Source of the DNA: CAZEJS01 sp964512645
GTDB taxonomy: Bacteria; Actinomycetota; Geothermincolia; Fen-727; Anoxymicrobiaceae
Assembly (NCBI GenBank): GCA_964512645.1
Contig: CAZEJS010000003.1
Span: 62,001 to 126,000, forward strand
Direction of reading: 5' to 3'
Length of the DNA: 64,000 bases
Part shown: positions 1 to 6,415 of the stretch, in pieces
Numbering within the stretch: the first letter of the stretch is position 1
How the letters are laid out: each line of letters begins with the position of its first letter
The notes under the pieces: generated by a model
Told to the model about the DNA's origin: nothing
Database searches by the model: none
The model's input: the letters and a program-made list of their open reading frames with translations, nothing else
Program-made: the position numbers and the translations under genes

Positions 1-1
1 G

Positions 2-1240
2 TACTACGTGGAATTCCCCAAAGAGCTCGACGTCGTCTCGCTGGCCCCGGTCATCGCCATCGAGCAGTCCACAGGCACCTGGACGCCGGTCCCGGGGGAG
101 ACCCCCGAGGTCAGGGCCAAGCACGTGGCGAAAGTGATCAACGTCTTCGAGGCGCCTTACCACGAGTACATCGTGCCGGATGACGTCAAGACGCGCCAGT
201 GGGTAGTACAGGTGGCGTTCCCCGCGTCCAACATCGAGAACCAGATACCCATGCTGCTCACCGCGTGCCTCGGCAACATCAGCATGGCCGGCAGGCTGAA
301 GCTGCTGGACCTCCGCATGCCGAAGGCAATCCTGGACGGGTACCAGGGGCCGAAATTCGGAATAGACGGAATCTACAAGGCGCTGGGCATCCCCAAGAAC
401 AAGAGCAGGCCGCTCCTCAACAACATGATCAAGCCCTGCAGCGGTTACCCCGTCAAGGTCGGAACCGAACTCTTCTACCAGGCCGCGGCGGGCGGTTGCG
501 ACATCATCAAGGACGACGAGCTGATCGCCGACATGGATTACAACCGCGTGCTCGACAGGGTCAAGGCTTACATGAAGATGGAGAAGAGGGTCTTCGAAGA
601 GACGGGGGAGCACACCCTGTACACCGTCAACGTCACCGACAGGCTGCCCAAGATGTTCGAGCTCGCGCGGCGCGTGGTCGACGCCGGCGGGAACGCGCTG
701 ATGGTCAACTACCTGGCGATCGGGCCCGAGGCCATGAGGACACTCGCCGAGGACCCGGACATCAACGTCCCCATACTGGCGCACATGGACTGCGCGGGGG
801 CGTACTACATGTCGCCGCACCACGGCGTTGCGTCGCACATCATACTGGGCAAGCTCCCCAGGCTGGCGGGCGCGGACACGGTCGTCATCCCGTTCGCCCT
901 CGGAGGTAAGGCGCCGTACCTGCCTGAGCGTTTCAAGCAGGTCGTCCAGGCGATAACCTACCCGTTCGGCAAGCTGAAGCCGTTGATGCCGATGCCTTCC
1001 GGGGGCATCACGCCTATAAACGTCCAGGACATAGTGAACCTGCTCGGCAAAGAGGTCATGATCGGCTCCGGCGGCGGGGTCCACGCCCACCCCGACGGCC
1101 CCATCGCCGGCGGCAAGGCGTTCAGGCAGGCGATCGACGCGGCTCTCAAGTACATCCCCGCGATGGAGTACGGCAAGGACCACGAGGAACTGGGCAAGGC
1201 CCTGGGAATCTGGGGCGTGAAGACCGAGTTCAAGGTGTGA
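2..1240 (+). CDS. RuBisCO-like protein (type IV), 5' end outside window
   Basis: Large-subunit RuBisCO fold whose true start lies before the window. The reading frame is open from base 2, and the GTG at base 8 is the Val of a conserved N-terminal strand, not a start. Seen (residue 1 = base 8): the EQSTGTW motif near residue 19, a lysine matching K175 in MIKP (about 142), and KDDE (168-171) matching the carbamylated Lys and the metal-binding Asp/Glu. The later PSGGI and GSGGG phosphate-binding loops are kept. The second lysine of the usual KPKLG motif is Cys here, and the HxHR segment reads AHMDC, so the residues matching His294 and Arg295 are Asp and Cys. True CO2 fixation is therefore unlikely. 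By family knowledge such proteins are isomerases or other enolase-type enzymes; the substrate is unknown. A strong terminator follows. Confidence 0.85.
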   Translation, partial: YYVEFPKELDVVSLAPVIAIEQSTGTWTPVPGETPEVRAKHVAKVINVFEAPYHEYIVPDDVKTRQWVVQVAFPASNIENQIPMLLTACLGNISMAGRLKLLDLRMPKAILDGYQGPKFGIDGIYKALGIPKNKSRPLLNNMIKPCSGYPVKVGTELFYQAAAGGCDIIKDDELIADMDYNRVLDRVKAYMKMEKRVFEETGEHTLYTVNVTDRLPKMFELARRVVDAGGNALMVNYLAIGPEAMRTLAEDPDINVPILAHMDCAGAYYMSPHHGVASHIILGKLPRLAGADTVVIPFALGGKAPYLPERFKQVVQAITYPFGKLKPLMPMPSGGITPINVQDIVNLLGKEVMIGSGGGVHAHPDGPIAGGKAFRQAIDAALKYIPAMEYGKDHEELGKALGIWGVKTEFKV

Positions 1241-1263
1241 CCTGGCGAAAACCGCTGGAAGAC

Positions 1264-1300
1264 GGCGCGCGGGCCGGTGGTGCCCGCGCGCCTTTCTTCT
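1264..1300 (+). terminator. Rho-independent terminator after the RuBisCO-like gene
   Basis: A perfect 11-bp stem (GGCGCGCGGGC at 1264-1274 with GCCCGCGCGCC at 1282-1292), a 7-base loop and a TTTCTTCT tail. It lies 24 bases after the stop codon and isolates the RuBisCO-like gene from the HNH gene. Confidence 0.85.
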
Positions 1301-1423
1301 GCGGGACGACCGCATGATGGAGAGGGCGCCGGCCGGTGCGGCGCAAATGCCCGTGCGCCAGGAACCCGCCACTTGTTGTATCATTGTGCACGTGACATTC
1401 GGCTACGGCCTGTACGGGAGAAG

Positions 1424-1930
1424 ATGAACAGGGTCCTGCTCCTGAACGCGACATTCGAGCCCCTCTGCGCGCTGAGCGTGAGGCGGGCGGTGGTGCTGAT
1501 TCTCAAGGGCAAAGCGGAAGTGCTGGAGGCGAACGGGGGTGCGCTGCACTCTGAGAAATTGACCATGACCATCCCTTCCGTCATCCGCCTCTCTTACTTC
1601 GTGAAGGTGCCGTACTATGGTCGCGCGAACCTGTCGAGAAGAGCGGTTTTCGCCCGTGACGGCTACAAGTGCCAGTACTGCGGGGCTCACGCGGAGACGG
1701 TTGACCACCTGGTGCCACGCAGCCGGGGCGGGGCCCATTCGTGGGAGAACGTTGTAGCGGCCTGCGGGCGCTGCAACGGGAAGAAGAGGGACAGGCTCCC
1801 CGGTGAAGCGGGGTTTTCGCCGGCAAGAAAGCCCGGCGTCCCCCGCGGACCTGCTACGGTGAGCCTGGAGCTGGGCAGCATACCCAGGGAATGGGAGAGG
1901 TACCTGGAGTACTGCAGGCGGCCGTCCTAG
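1424..1930 (+). CDS. HNH endonuclease family protein
   Basis: 168-residue protein with a C-terminal HNH nuclease domain. Seen: a zinc-binding CxxC (C83, C86), the DH pair (D94-H95), the Asn of the ENVV segment (N109) and a second CxxC with CNGKK (C114, C117). This is the McrA-type beta-beta-alpha-metal arrangement. The first 70 residues form the N-terminal region (LLLNATFEPL) common to bacterial HNH proteins annotated only by domain. The ATG at 1424 was chosen because homologues start with a similar MNRVLLLN-like segment and a GGAG lies just upstream; longer upstream starts have no support. The cellular role is unknown. A solitary HNH gene with no methylase beside it is not evidence of restriction. 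Confidence 0.85.
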   Translation: MNRVLLLNATFEPLCALSVRRAVVLILKGKAEVLEANGGALHSEKLTMTIPSVIRLSYFVKVPYYGRANLSRRAVFARDGYKCQYCGAHAETVDHLVPRSRGGAHSWENVVAACGRCNGKKRDRLPGEAGFSPARKPGVPRGPATVSLELGSIPREWERYLEYCRRPS

Positions 1931-1949
1931 CCGGATGACAGTCGACCGT

Positions 1950-2025
1950 GCGCTTGTAGCTCAGGGGACAGAGCAGTGGCCTCCGGAGCCACGTGTCGGG
2001 GGTTCGAATCCCTCCAAGCGCACCA
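1950..2025 (+). tRNA. tRNA-Arg (anticodon CCG)
   Basis: Full cloverleaf. The acceptor stem GCGCTTG (1950-1956) pairs with CAAGCGC (2015-2021), followed by discriminator A and an encoded CCA (2023-2025). The anticodon arm is GTGGC-CTCCGGA-GCCAC, giving anticodon CCG (codon CGG, arginine). The T loop is TTCGAAT on a GGGGG/CCCTC stem with one G-T pair. Confidence 0.96.
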
Positions 2026-2151
2026 CGGGTTCTTGTACACGGCCCGCGGGATGCCGAACCCCGACGTGAACGGAGGGGTGCGTGGCCGGGCTCAATGCGT
2101 GTATCGTGTGTGCCGATGATTAAGTGACCGCGGGAGAGGATGGAGGAGCAC

Positions 2152-2406
2152 ATGGACCTGGTTTCGTTCGTATCGCAGTGGAAGAACACGGAAGTGCAGG
2201 CGTTCTGTGGCCCCATCAAATACCGGGGTACGCTGGAAGACGTGCTGGAAGGAGGGTTCCTGGTGCTCGGCAAGTGCGCGGTGATGAGCCCGGCGGCGGG
2301 GGAGACCTCCGAGTACGTGACCTGCGTCCTGAACGTTGCCGAGGTTTCCGGGCTCGTGCACGAGGAGGTAGTCGGCAGGGGCGGGGACGATCCCGAGATG
2401 TACTGA
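2152..2406 (+). CDS. Small protein, possible Sm-like fold
   Basis: 84-residue protein of unknown function. The ATG at 2152 is preferred over the in-frame ATG at 2140 because GGAGG (2142-2146) sits 5 bases before it. The pattern, a hydrophobic start, VQAFCGPIKYRGTLEDV, then GGFLVLGKC and a later VTCVLNV strand, resembles the Sm1/Sm2 strand layout of Hfq/LSm-like domains (short beta strands around a G-x-L). That is a weak impression from the hydrophobic pattern and not a firm family match. It is followed 24 bases later by a lipoprotein gene and may be co-transcribed with it. No catalytic motif is visible. Confidence 0.6.
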   Translation: MDLVSFVSQWKNTEVQAFCGPIKYRGTLEDVLEGGFLVLGKCAVMSPAAGETSEYVTCVLNVAEVSGLVHEEVVGRGGDDPEMY

Positions 2407-2430
2407 CAGAATCACCTGGAGGCGCCGGTC

Positions 2431-2778
2431 ATGAAGAAGCCGCGAGTCGCGAAGGGGCTCTGCCTGGCCCTGGTCATGGGGATGCTGGCGTCCGCCTGGA
2501 TGCTTCTGGCCGCCGGGTGCGACCCGACCGGCACCACGCAGGTTGTCGAGCAGGGCAAGGTTGTGGAGCAGAAAGCGTACGAGGCCGCGACCCAGGCGAA
2601 CCTGAAGGTAATCGACACGGCGATACAGGCTTTCTACATGCAGAGCGGGAAATGGCCGACCGACATCGGTCAGCTCAAGGAGTTCTTCGGCGGCAGGATA
2701 CCGGTCGACCCCTCCGGCGGGACTTACTACATAATGATGGTGAACGGCCAGGCCAAGGCCGGGGTCAGGCAACAGTAA
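2431..2778 (+). CDS. Lipoprotein with GspG/type-IV pseudopilin-like C-terminus
   Basis: 115 residues. The N-terminus carries two Lys/Arg, a hydrophobic stretch and a lipobox ending LAAGC, so it is probably lipidated at Cys30 and exported. The rest (AATQANLKVIDTAIQAFY, then SGKWPTDIGQLKEFF, IPVDPSGGTYYI) follows the layout of the major-pseudopilin GspG C-terminal domain: an amphipathic helix, a Y-P-T-x2-L loop and a D-P-x-G-x2-Y-x-Y strand. True pseudopilins have a prepilin peptidase site, and here a lipobox replaces it. It may be a membrane-anchored pilin-like domain detached from a secretion system, since no gsp genes are nearby. A terminator follows directly. Confidence 0.75.
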   Translation: MKKPRVAKGLCLALVMGMLASAWMLLAAGCDPTGTTQVVEQGKVVEQKAYEAATQANLKVIDTAIQAFYMQSGKWPTDIGQLKEFFGGRIPVDPSGGTYYIMMVNGQAKAGVRQQ

Positions 2779-2785
2779 CGAAGAA

Positions 2786-2813
2786 GCCCGCGCCGGGCAG
2801 GCGCGGGCGTTTT
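2786..2813 (+). terminator. Bidirectional terminator between convergent genes
   Basis: Perfect 9-bp stem GCCCGCGCC (2786-2794) / GGCGCGGGC (2800-2808), then GTTTTC on the + strand. On the minus strand the same stem is followed by TTCTTCGTT, so it can serve both the lipoprotein gene and the convergent DUF1844 gene. Confidence 0.85.
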
Positions 2814-2823
2814 CGTACCGGGG

Positions 2824-3222
2824 TCAGGACTCCTTGGCGAAATTGAGCTTCAGGTTGGCTATTGTGCCTTTGAGCGCCTCCGCCTGTTCCGAGGCCACCC
2901 GCCCTTCCAGCGATCCCGCCATCGCGTCAAGGCAGTCGATCGCCATGCGAGCCTGTTCCATGTCCTTGTACTTCCCGTTGACGTCGGGAGGGATCCCCAT
3001 TCGCTGGTACGCCAGGCTCGAGAGCGAGATCATCATGTCCAGGATTATGTCGGCCACGGTTATCTTTTCTATGACCTCCTCGATCCGCTGCCTCAGTTCC
3101 TCCTCGCTCAGCTCGTCTTCAGCCGGAGCTTCGCTCCGGGACTCGGGGCGGGCCGTCTCGCCCCCCGGTGTCCACAACCTGCCGCTCTTCGACCCCTGCT
3201 CGTCGTTGCTCCCTTCGGGCAC
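2824..3222 (-). CDS. DUF1844 family protein
   Basis: 132-residue cytosolic protein. The C-terminal half (TVADIILDMMISLSSLAYQRMG, then KDMEQARMAIDCLDAM and a final helix) is the DUF1844 domain, a small all-helical domain common in diverse bacteria and without known function. The N-terminal 45 residues are acidic and probably disordered. The GTG at 3222 was chosen because AAGGGG lies about 8 bases upstream; the frame stays open far beyond, but that part overlaps the TPP-riboswitch region and looks non-coding. The gene is convergent with the lipoprotein gene and divergent from the thiamine operon. Confidence 0.8.
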   Translation of the reverse strand: MPEGSNDEQGSKSGRLWTPGGETARPESRSEAPAEDELSEEELRQRIEEVIEKITVADIILDMMISLSSLAYQRMGIPPDVNGKYKDMEQARMAIDCLDAMAGSLEGRVASEQAEALKGTIANLKLNFAKES

Positions 3223-3258
3223 AGGTATCACCCCTTCCACGCGGGTTCCAGAGCTTTG

Positions 3259-3267
3259 AATATAGCA
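3259..3267 (-). promoter_or_regulatory. Extended -10 promoter of the DUF1844 gene
   Basis: On the minus strand this reads TGCTATATT, a TGn-extended -10 ending 36 bases before the GTG start. No -35 match is visible at 16-18 bp. The same TGnTAnnnT pattern recurs before at least seven other genes in this window. Confidence 0.5.
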
Positions 3268-3279
3268 GACGCGGCGGCG

Positions 3280-3309
3280 TTGCGGCACTCGCACGGGCAG
3301 GAATATAAT
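3280..3309 (+). promoter_or_regulatory. Promoter of the thiamine operon
   Basis: TTGCGG (3280-3285), an 18-bp spacer and TATAAT (3304-3309), just upstream of the TPP riboswitch. The same TTGCGG -35 with a TATAAT -10 occurs before comM at 41159, which supports both calls. Confidence 0.7.
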
Positions 3310-3334
3310 CCATCTCAAAGAAGAAAGCCTTTGC

Positions 3335-3425
3335 AGCGGGAGCTCGTGGAAGCGGGCTGAGAGGACGGGCGAGACCCGTCGACCGACGAACCTGTAAGGT
3401 AATGCTTGCGTAGGAAGTGTCACAA
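3335..3425 (+). promoter_or_regulatory. TPP riboswitch (THI element)
   Basis: Contains the conserved pyrophosphate and pyrimidine sensor motifs: GGGCTGAGAGG (about 3354-3364), an ACCCGT/GACC segment, then CCTGTAAGGTAATGC and TTGCGTAGGAAG (about 3391-3417). These match the thi-box consensus CTGAGA...ACCTGAT..GGATAATGCCAGCGTAGGGA. It sits between a good promoter and thi4, with a terminator hairpin after it. By family knowledge TPP binding lowers downstream expression. Outer P1 boundaries are approximate. Confidence 0.93.
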
Positions 3426-3431
3426 GGCGGA

Positions 3432-3478
3432 GAAGGGTGACCGCGCCTGCGTGGCGCGGTCTTTCGCTTTCGCCCTTC
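3432..3478 (+). terminator. Riboswitch expression-platform terminator
   Basis: Perfect 9-bp hairpin GACCGCGCC (3439-3447) / GGCGCGGTC (3453-3461) followed by TTTCGCTTTC. An outer GAAGGG/CCCTTC pair (3432-3437 with 3473-3478) can extend it. Its position right after the TPP aptamer points to transcription attenuation rather than translation control. I did not identify the competing antiterminator strand. Confidence 0.75.
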
Positions 3479-3536
3479 GCGAACGGTGCCGGCCGCCGGA
3501 GGCAGAAGGCGAGAGCACGACGGGAAGGAGTCATGG

Positions 3537-4325
3537 ATGTCGCTATCGGAGATCGACGTCACCAGGGGTATCCTCGAGCGGTTCAGCAGTGACTTCCTGG
3601 AGGCGCTTACCTCGGACGTGGTGGTGGCGGGAGGCGGGCCCGCGGGCATGACCTGCGCCTACTACCTCGCCAGGATGGGCAGAAAGGTCAGCGTGTTCGA
3701 GCGGGACCTCCACGTGGGGGGAGGCATGTGGGGAGGCGGCATGCTGTTCCCGCGCATTGTCATCGAGGAGGAGGCCCTGGACATCCTCGAGCTCTTCGGT
3801 GTCAGGCTCGAGCCGTTCAAAGAAGGCTACTACGTGGGCGACTCCGTGGAGACCGTATCCAAGGTGACCGCGGCCGCCATCGACGCCGGCGTACGAGTCT
3901 GGGTCGGAATAACCGTAGAGGACGTGCTCATCAGGGAGGAAGACCTGATAACCGGAGTGGTCCTGAACTGGCGGGCGGTGGACCTCGCCGGGCTGCATGT
4001 GGACCCGCTCGCCCTGGAGGCGAAAGTAGTGGTGGACGCGACCGGCCATGACGCCAACGTGGTGAGGACGGTTGAGCGAAAGATCCCCGGGTGCAGGTTG
4101 AACACGGATACCGGCCGGGTCGTTGGTGAGATGCCGATGTGGGCCGAGGCGGGCGAAGCAGCGGTGATAGAGAACACCCGCGAAGTCTACCCGAGGCTGC
4201 TGGTGACAGGGATGGCGGCGAGCGCCGTCTACGGCACGCCTCGCATGGGCGCTATCTTCGGGGGGATGTTTATCTCCGGGCGGAAGTGCGCCGAGCTCGC
4301 CGACGCCGTCATCAAGGGCATCTGA
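3537..4325 (+). CDS. thi4: Thiazole synthase Thi4 (His-type, sulfide-dependent)
   Basis: 262-residue Rossmann-fold protein that makes the adenylated thiazole of thiamine from NAD, glycine and sulfur. Seen: dinucleotide motif VVVAGGGPAGM (28-38), the glycine-rich GGGMWGGGM (61-69), DATGHDANVV and a C-terminal GMAASAVYG...MGAIFGGM. The position of the sacrificial cysteine of yeast THI4 (C-MDP) is His154 in GLHVDP, as in archaeal Thi4 proteins, which use free sulfide and turn over many times. No thiG or thiH is in the operon, consistent with Thi4 replacing them. GGAAGGAG (3523-3530) supports the ATG at 3537 (6-base gap) over an out-of-frame ATG at 3533. Confidence 0.93.
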   Translation: MSLSEIDVTRGILERFSSDFLEALTSDVVVAGGGPAGMTCAYYLARMGRKVSVFERDLHVGGGMWGGGMLFPRIVIEEEALDILELFGVRLEPFKEGYYVGDSVETVSKVTAAAIDAGVRVWVGITVEDVLIREEDLITGVVLNWRAVDLAGLHVDPLALEAKVVVDATGHDANVVRTVERKIPGCRLNTDTGRVVGEMPMWAEAGEAAVIENTREVYPRLLVTGMAASAVYGTPRMGAIFGGMFISGRKCAELADAVIKGI

Positions 4326-4361
4326 CGCCGGAGGCGCGGCGGCGCTGAAGGACGATTGAAA

Positions 4362-5030
4362 ATGGAGTTCGAGCGGCGTGCCCGCAGGCCGGAATGGCTG
4401 GAGCTGTTGCAACTGGTGGTAATAACCGCCCGTGAGCGGGACGCGGGACGCGGCCATCTGGACGTGGCGATCGCGGCGCTTGCCGGCGGCTGCAGGGCCA
4501 TCCAGTTCCGCGACAAGGAGATGAGCGACCGCGGGTTCGTCGAGGTCGCGCGGGCGGTCCAGTTGAGATGCATCGAGGCCGGAGCCATCTTCTTCGTCAA
4601 CGACCGTGTCCACGTGGCCGCCGGGCTCGATTGCGAGGTCCACCTCGGCGTCGACGATATGCCGGTGGCGCTGGCGAGAAAGGTTCTCGGTCCGGCCGCG
4701 ATTATCGGGTTCTCCCCCGAGAGTGCGGCACAGGCCCGAGAGGCGGCGGACGCGGGGGCCGATTACCTGGGAGTGGGTCCGGTCTTCGGGTCTCCGTCGA
4801 AGTCCGACGCGGGCCCGGCCATCGGCCTGGACGGCCTCGAGGGTTACTGCGCATCCGGGATCGCCCCGGTGGTGGCGGTGGGCGGGATAGACGCCGAGAA
4901 CGCCCCGCAGGTCGCCGCCGCCGGAGCCGAGGGGATCGCGGTGGTGTCCGCGGTATCGAGAGCGGCTGACATGGCGGGAGCCGCCAGGGCGCTTATCGCC
5001 TCTTTCGGGCGCGGCGCGAAGAGAGTCTGA
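4362..5030 (+). CDS. thiE: Thiamine-phosphate synthase ThiE
   Basis: 222-residue TIM-barrel enzyme that couples HMP-PP to thiazole phosphate. Family motifs are in order: QFRDKEMSDRGF, FFVNDRVHVAAG, VHLGVDDMP, IIGFSPES, ADYLGVGPVFGSPSK and AVGGIDAENA, with the phosphate-binding GIAVVSAV at the end. GAAGGA (4347-4352) lies 9 bases before the ATG at 4362; a TTG two codons upstream is possible but too close to it. Second gene of the TPP-controlled operon, between thi4 and thiC. Confidence 0.93.
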   Translation: MEFERRARRPEWLELLQLVVITARERDAGRGHLDVAIAALAGGCRAIQFRDKEMSDRGFVEVARAVQLRCIEAGAIFFVNDRVHVAAGLDCEVHLGVDDMPVALARKVLGPAAIIGFSPESAAQAREAADAGADYLGVGPVFGSPSKSDAGPAIGLDGLEGYCASGIAPVVAVGGIDAENAPQVAAAGAEGIAVVSAVSRAADMAGAARALIASFGRGAKRV

Positions 5031-5042
5031 ACGGAGGAAGCA

Positions 5043-6341
5043 TTGACGCTCATAGAGAGGTTGCGGAAGGGAGAGGTCCCCCCCGCGCTGGAGAAGGCCG
5101 CGTCGGGTGAACCCCTTCCGGTCGAGGAGATAGCCTCTGCGATCTGCGACGGCCTGGCGGTACTGCCGTTGAACGATGCGCGCACACCGGGGAAGCCGTG
5201 CGCGATCGGGGCCGGGCTGCGCACCAAAGTCAACGCCAACATCGGCACGTCGGGCGACAGGGCCGACATTGAGTTCGAGATCGCGAAGCTCGACGGCGCC
5301 GAGCGGGCCGGGGCCGACACGGTCATGGACCTGAGCACGGGAGGGGACATCGACGCCGTCAGGCGGCACGTGCTCTCCCGGTCGAAGGTCCCGCTGGGGA
5401 CGGTGCCCATCTACCAGGCGGCCATCGAGTCCCAGGAGAAACGCGGCAGCATTGTGGCGATGACCGCCGATGACATGTTCGAGGCCATCGAGAGGCACGC
5501 CGCGGATGGCGTCGATTTTGTCACCGTCCACTGCGGGGTGACCACCAGGGCGCTGTCCTGTCTCGAGGCTACCGGGAGGATAGCCGACATCGTCAGCCGG
5601 GGCGGGGCTTTCCTCTCGGGTTGGATCATACGGAACGAGCGCGAGAACCCGCTCTACGAGCAGTTCGACAGGCTGCTGGAGATAGCGAAGCGTCACGAGG
5701 TGACCCTCAGCCTGGGCGACGGCTTCCGGCCCGGCGCCGTAGCCGACGCCACCGACAGCGCCCAGGTCCAGGAGCTCGTGACCCTGGGGGAGCTGGTCGC
5801 CAGGTGCAGGGAGGCGGGAGTGCAGGCGATGGTGGAGGGGCCCGGGCACGTCCCGATATCGCAGGTCGTAGAGAACGTGAGGCTGGCGAAGGAGATCTGC
5901 CGGGGAGCGCCTTTCTACGTCCTGGGGCCCCTCGTCACCGACGTCGCGCCCGGCTACGACCATATCGTCGCGGGGATGGGCGGCGCGCTCGCGGCTTCGG
6001 CGGGGGCGGATTTCCTCTGCTACGTCACGCCGAGGGAGCACCTGGGCCTCCCGGAGGTGGAAGACGTGGTCGAGGGTACCGTGGTCTCCCGCATCGCCGC
6101 GCACGCGGGAGACCTGGCGAAGAACCCGGGCTATTTCATGCGCTGGGACAACGAGATGTCGCGGGCGAGGCGGGCCCTGGAATGGGAGCGCCAGGTCGAG
6201 CTCTCGGTCAACCCGGCCAGGGCGGGAGCCGTGCTCGCCGAGTGCCGTGCCGAGGGACACCAGGGCTGTACGATGTGTGGCGACCTGTGCGCGATGAAAT
6301 TCGTTGCCGATTACCTCGGGGGTTCGCGGGAGCGGTGTTGA
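5043..6341 (+). CDS. thiC: Phosphomethylpyrimidine synthase ThiC (short form)
   Basis: 432-residue radical-SAM enzyme that converts AIR to HMP-P. Seen: the KVNANIGTSG segment, ADTVMDLSTGGD, DFVTVHCGVT, GDGFRPGAVADATD, MVEGPGHVP and the C-terminal cluster motif CTMCGDLC (C409, C412, C416). This is the roughly 430-residue clostridial/archaeal-style form, without the N-terminal extension of the roughly 630-residue E. coli type. The cluster spacing is CX2CX3C, one residue shorter than the CX2CX4C of E. coli-type ThiC; the codons are clear (TGT ACG ATG TGT GGC GAC CTG TGC). The start is TTG, with GGAGG 5 bases upstream and 12 bases after thiE. Confidence 0.94.
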   Translation: MTLIERLRKGEVPPALEKAASGEPLPVEEIASAICDGLAVLPLNDARTPGKPCAIGAGLRTKVNANIGTSGDRADIEFEIAKLDGAERAGADTVMDLSTGGDIDAVRRHVLSRSKVPLGTVPIYQAAIESQEKRGSIVAMTADDMFEAIERHAADGVDFVTVHCGVTTRALSCLEATGRIADIVSRGGAFLSGWIIRNERENPLYEQFDRLLEIAKRHEVTLSLGDGFRPGAVADATDSAQVQELVTLGELVARCREAGVQAMVEGPGHVPISQVVENVRLAKEICRGAPFYVLGPLVTDVAPGYDHIVAGMGGALAASAGADFLCYVTPREHLGLPEVEDVVEGTVVSRIAAHAGDLAKNPGYFMRWDNEMSRARRALEWERQVELSVNPARAGAVLAECRAEGHQGCTMCGDLCAMKFVADYLGGSRERC

Positions 6342-6415
6342 AAGACACGGGCCGGTGCGCCCCGAGGGCGCCCGGTCGCGGCACTGCCGCCTGCGCCGCC
6401 TCCCTGGAGGGACGT

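Noticed and set aside
1424..1930. HNH gene as part of a restriction or defence system
   Set aside because: No methylase, helicase or other defence gene is adjacent; the neighbours are tRNA-Arg and small proteins.
3543..6260. 905-codon open frame on the minus strand across the thiamine operon
   Set aside because: It lies antisense to thi4, thiE and thiC, whose family motifs are unambiguous. High GC at third codon positions leaves the opposite strand open. The translation is Arg/Gly/His-rich with no recognisable domain.
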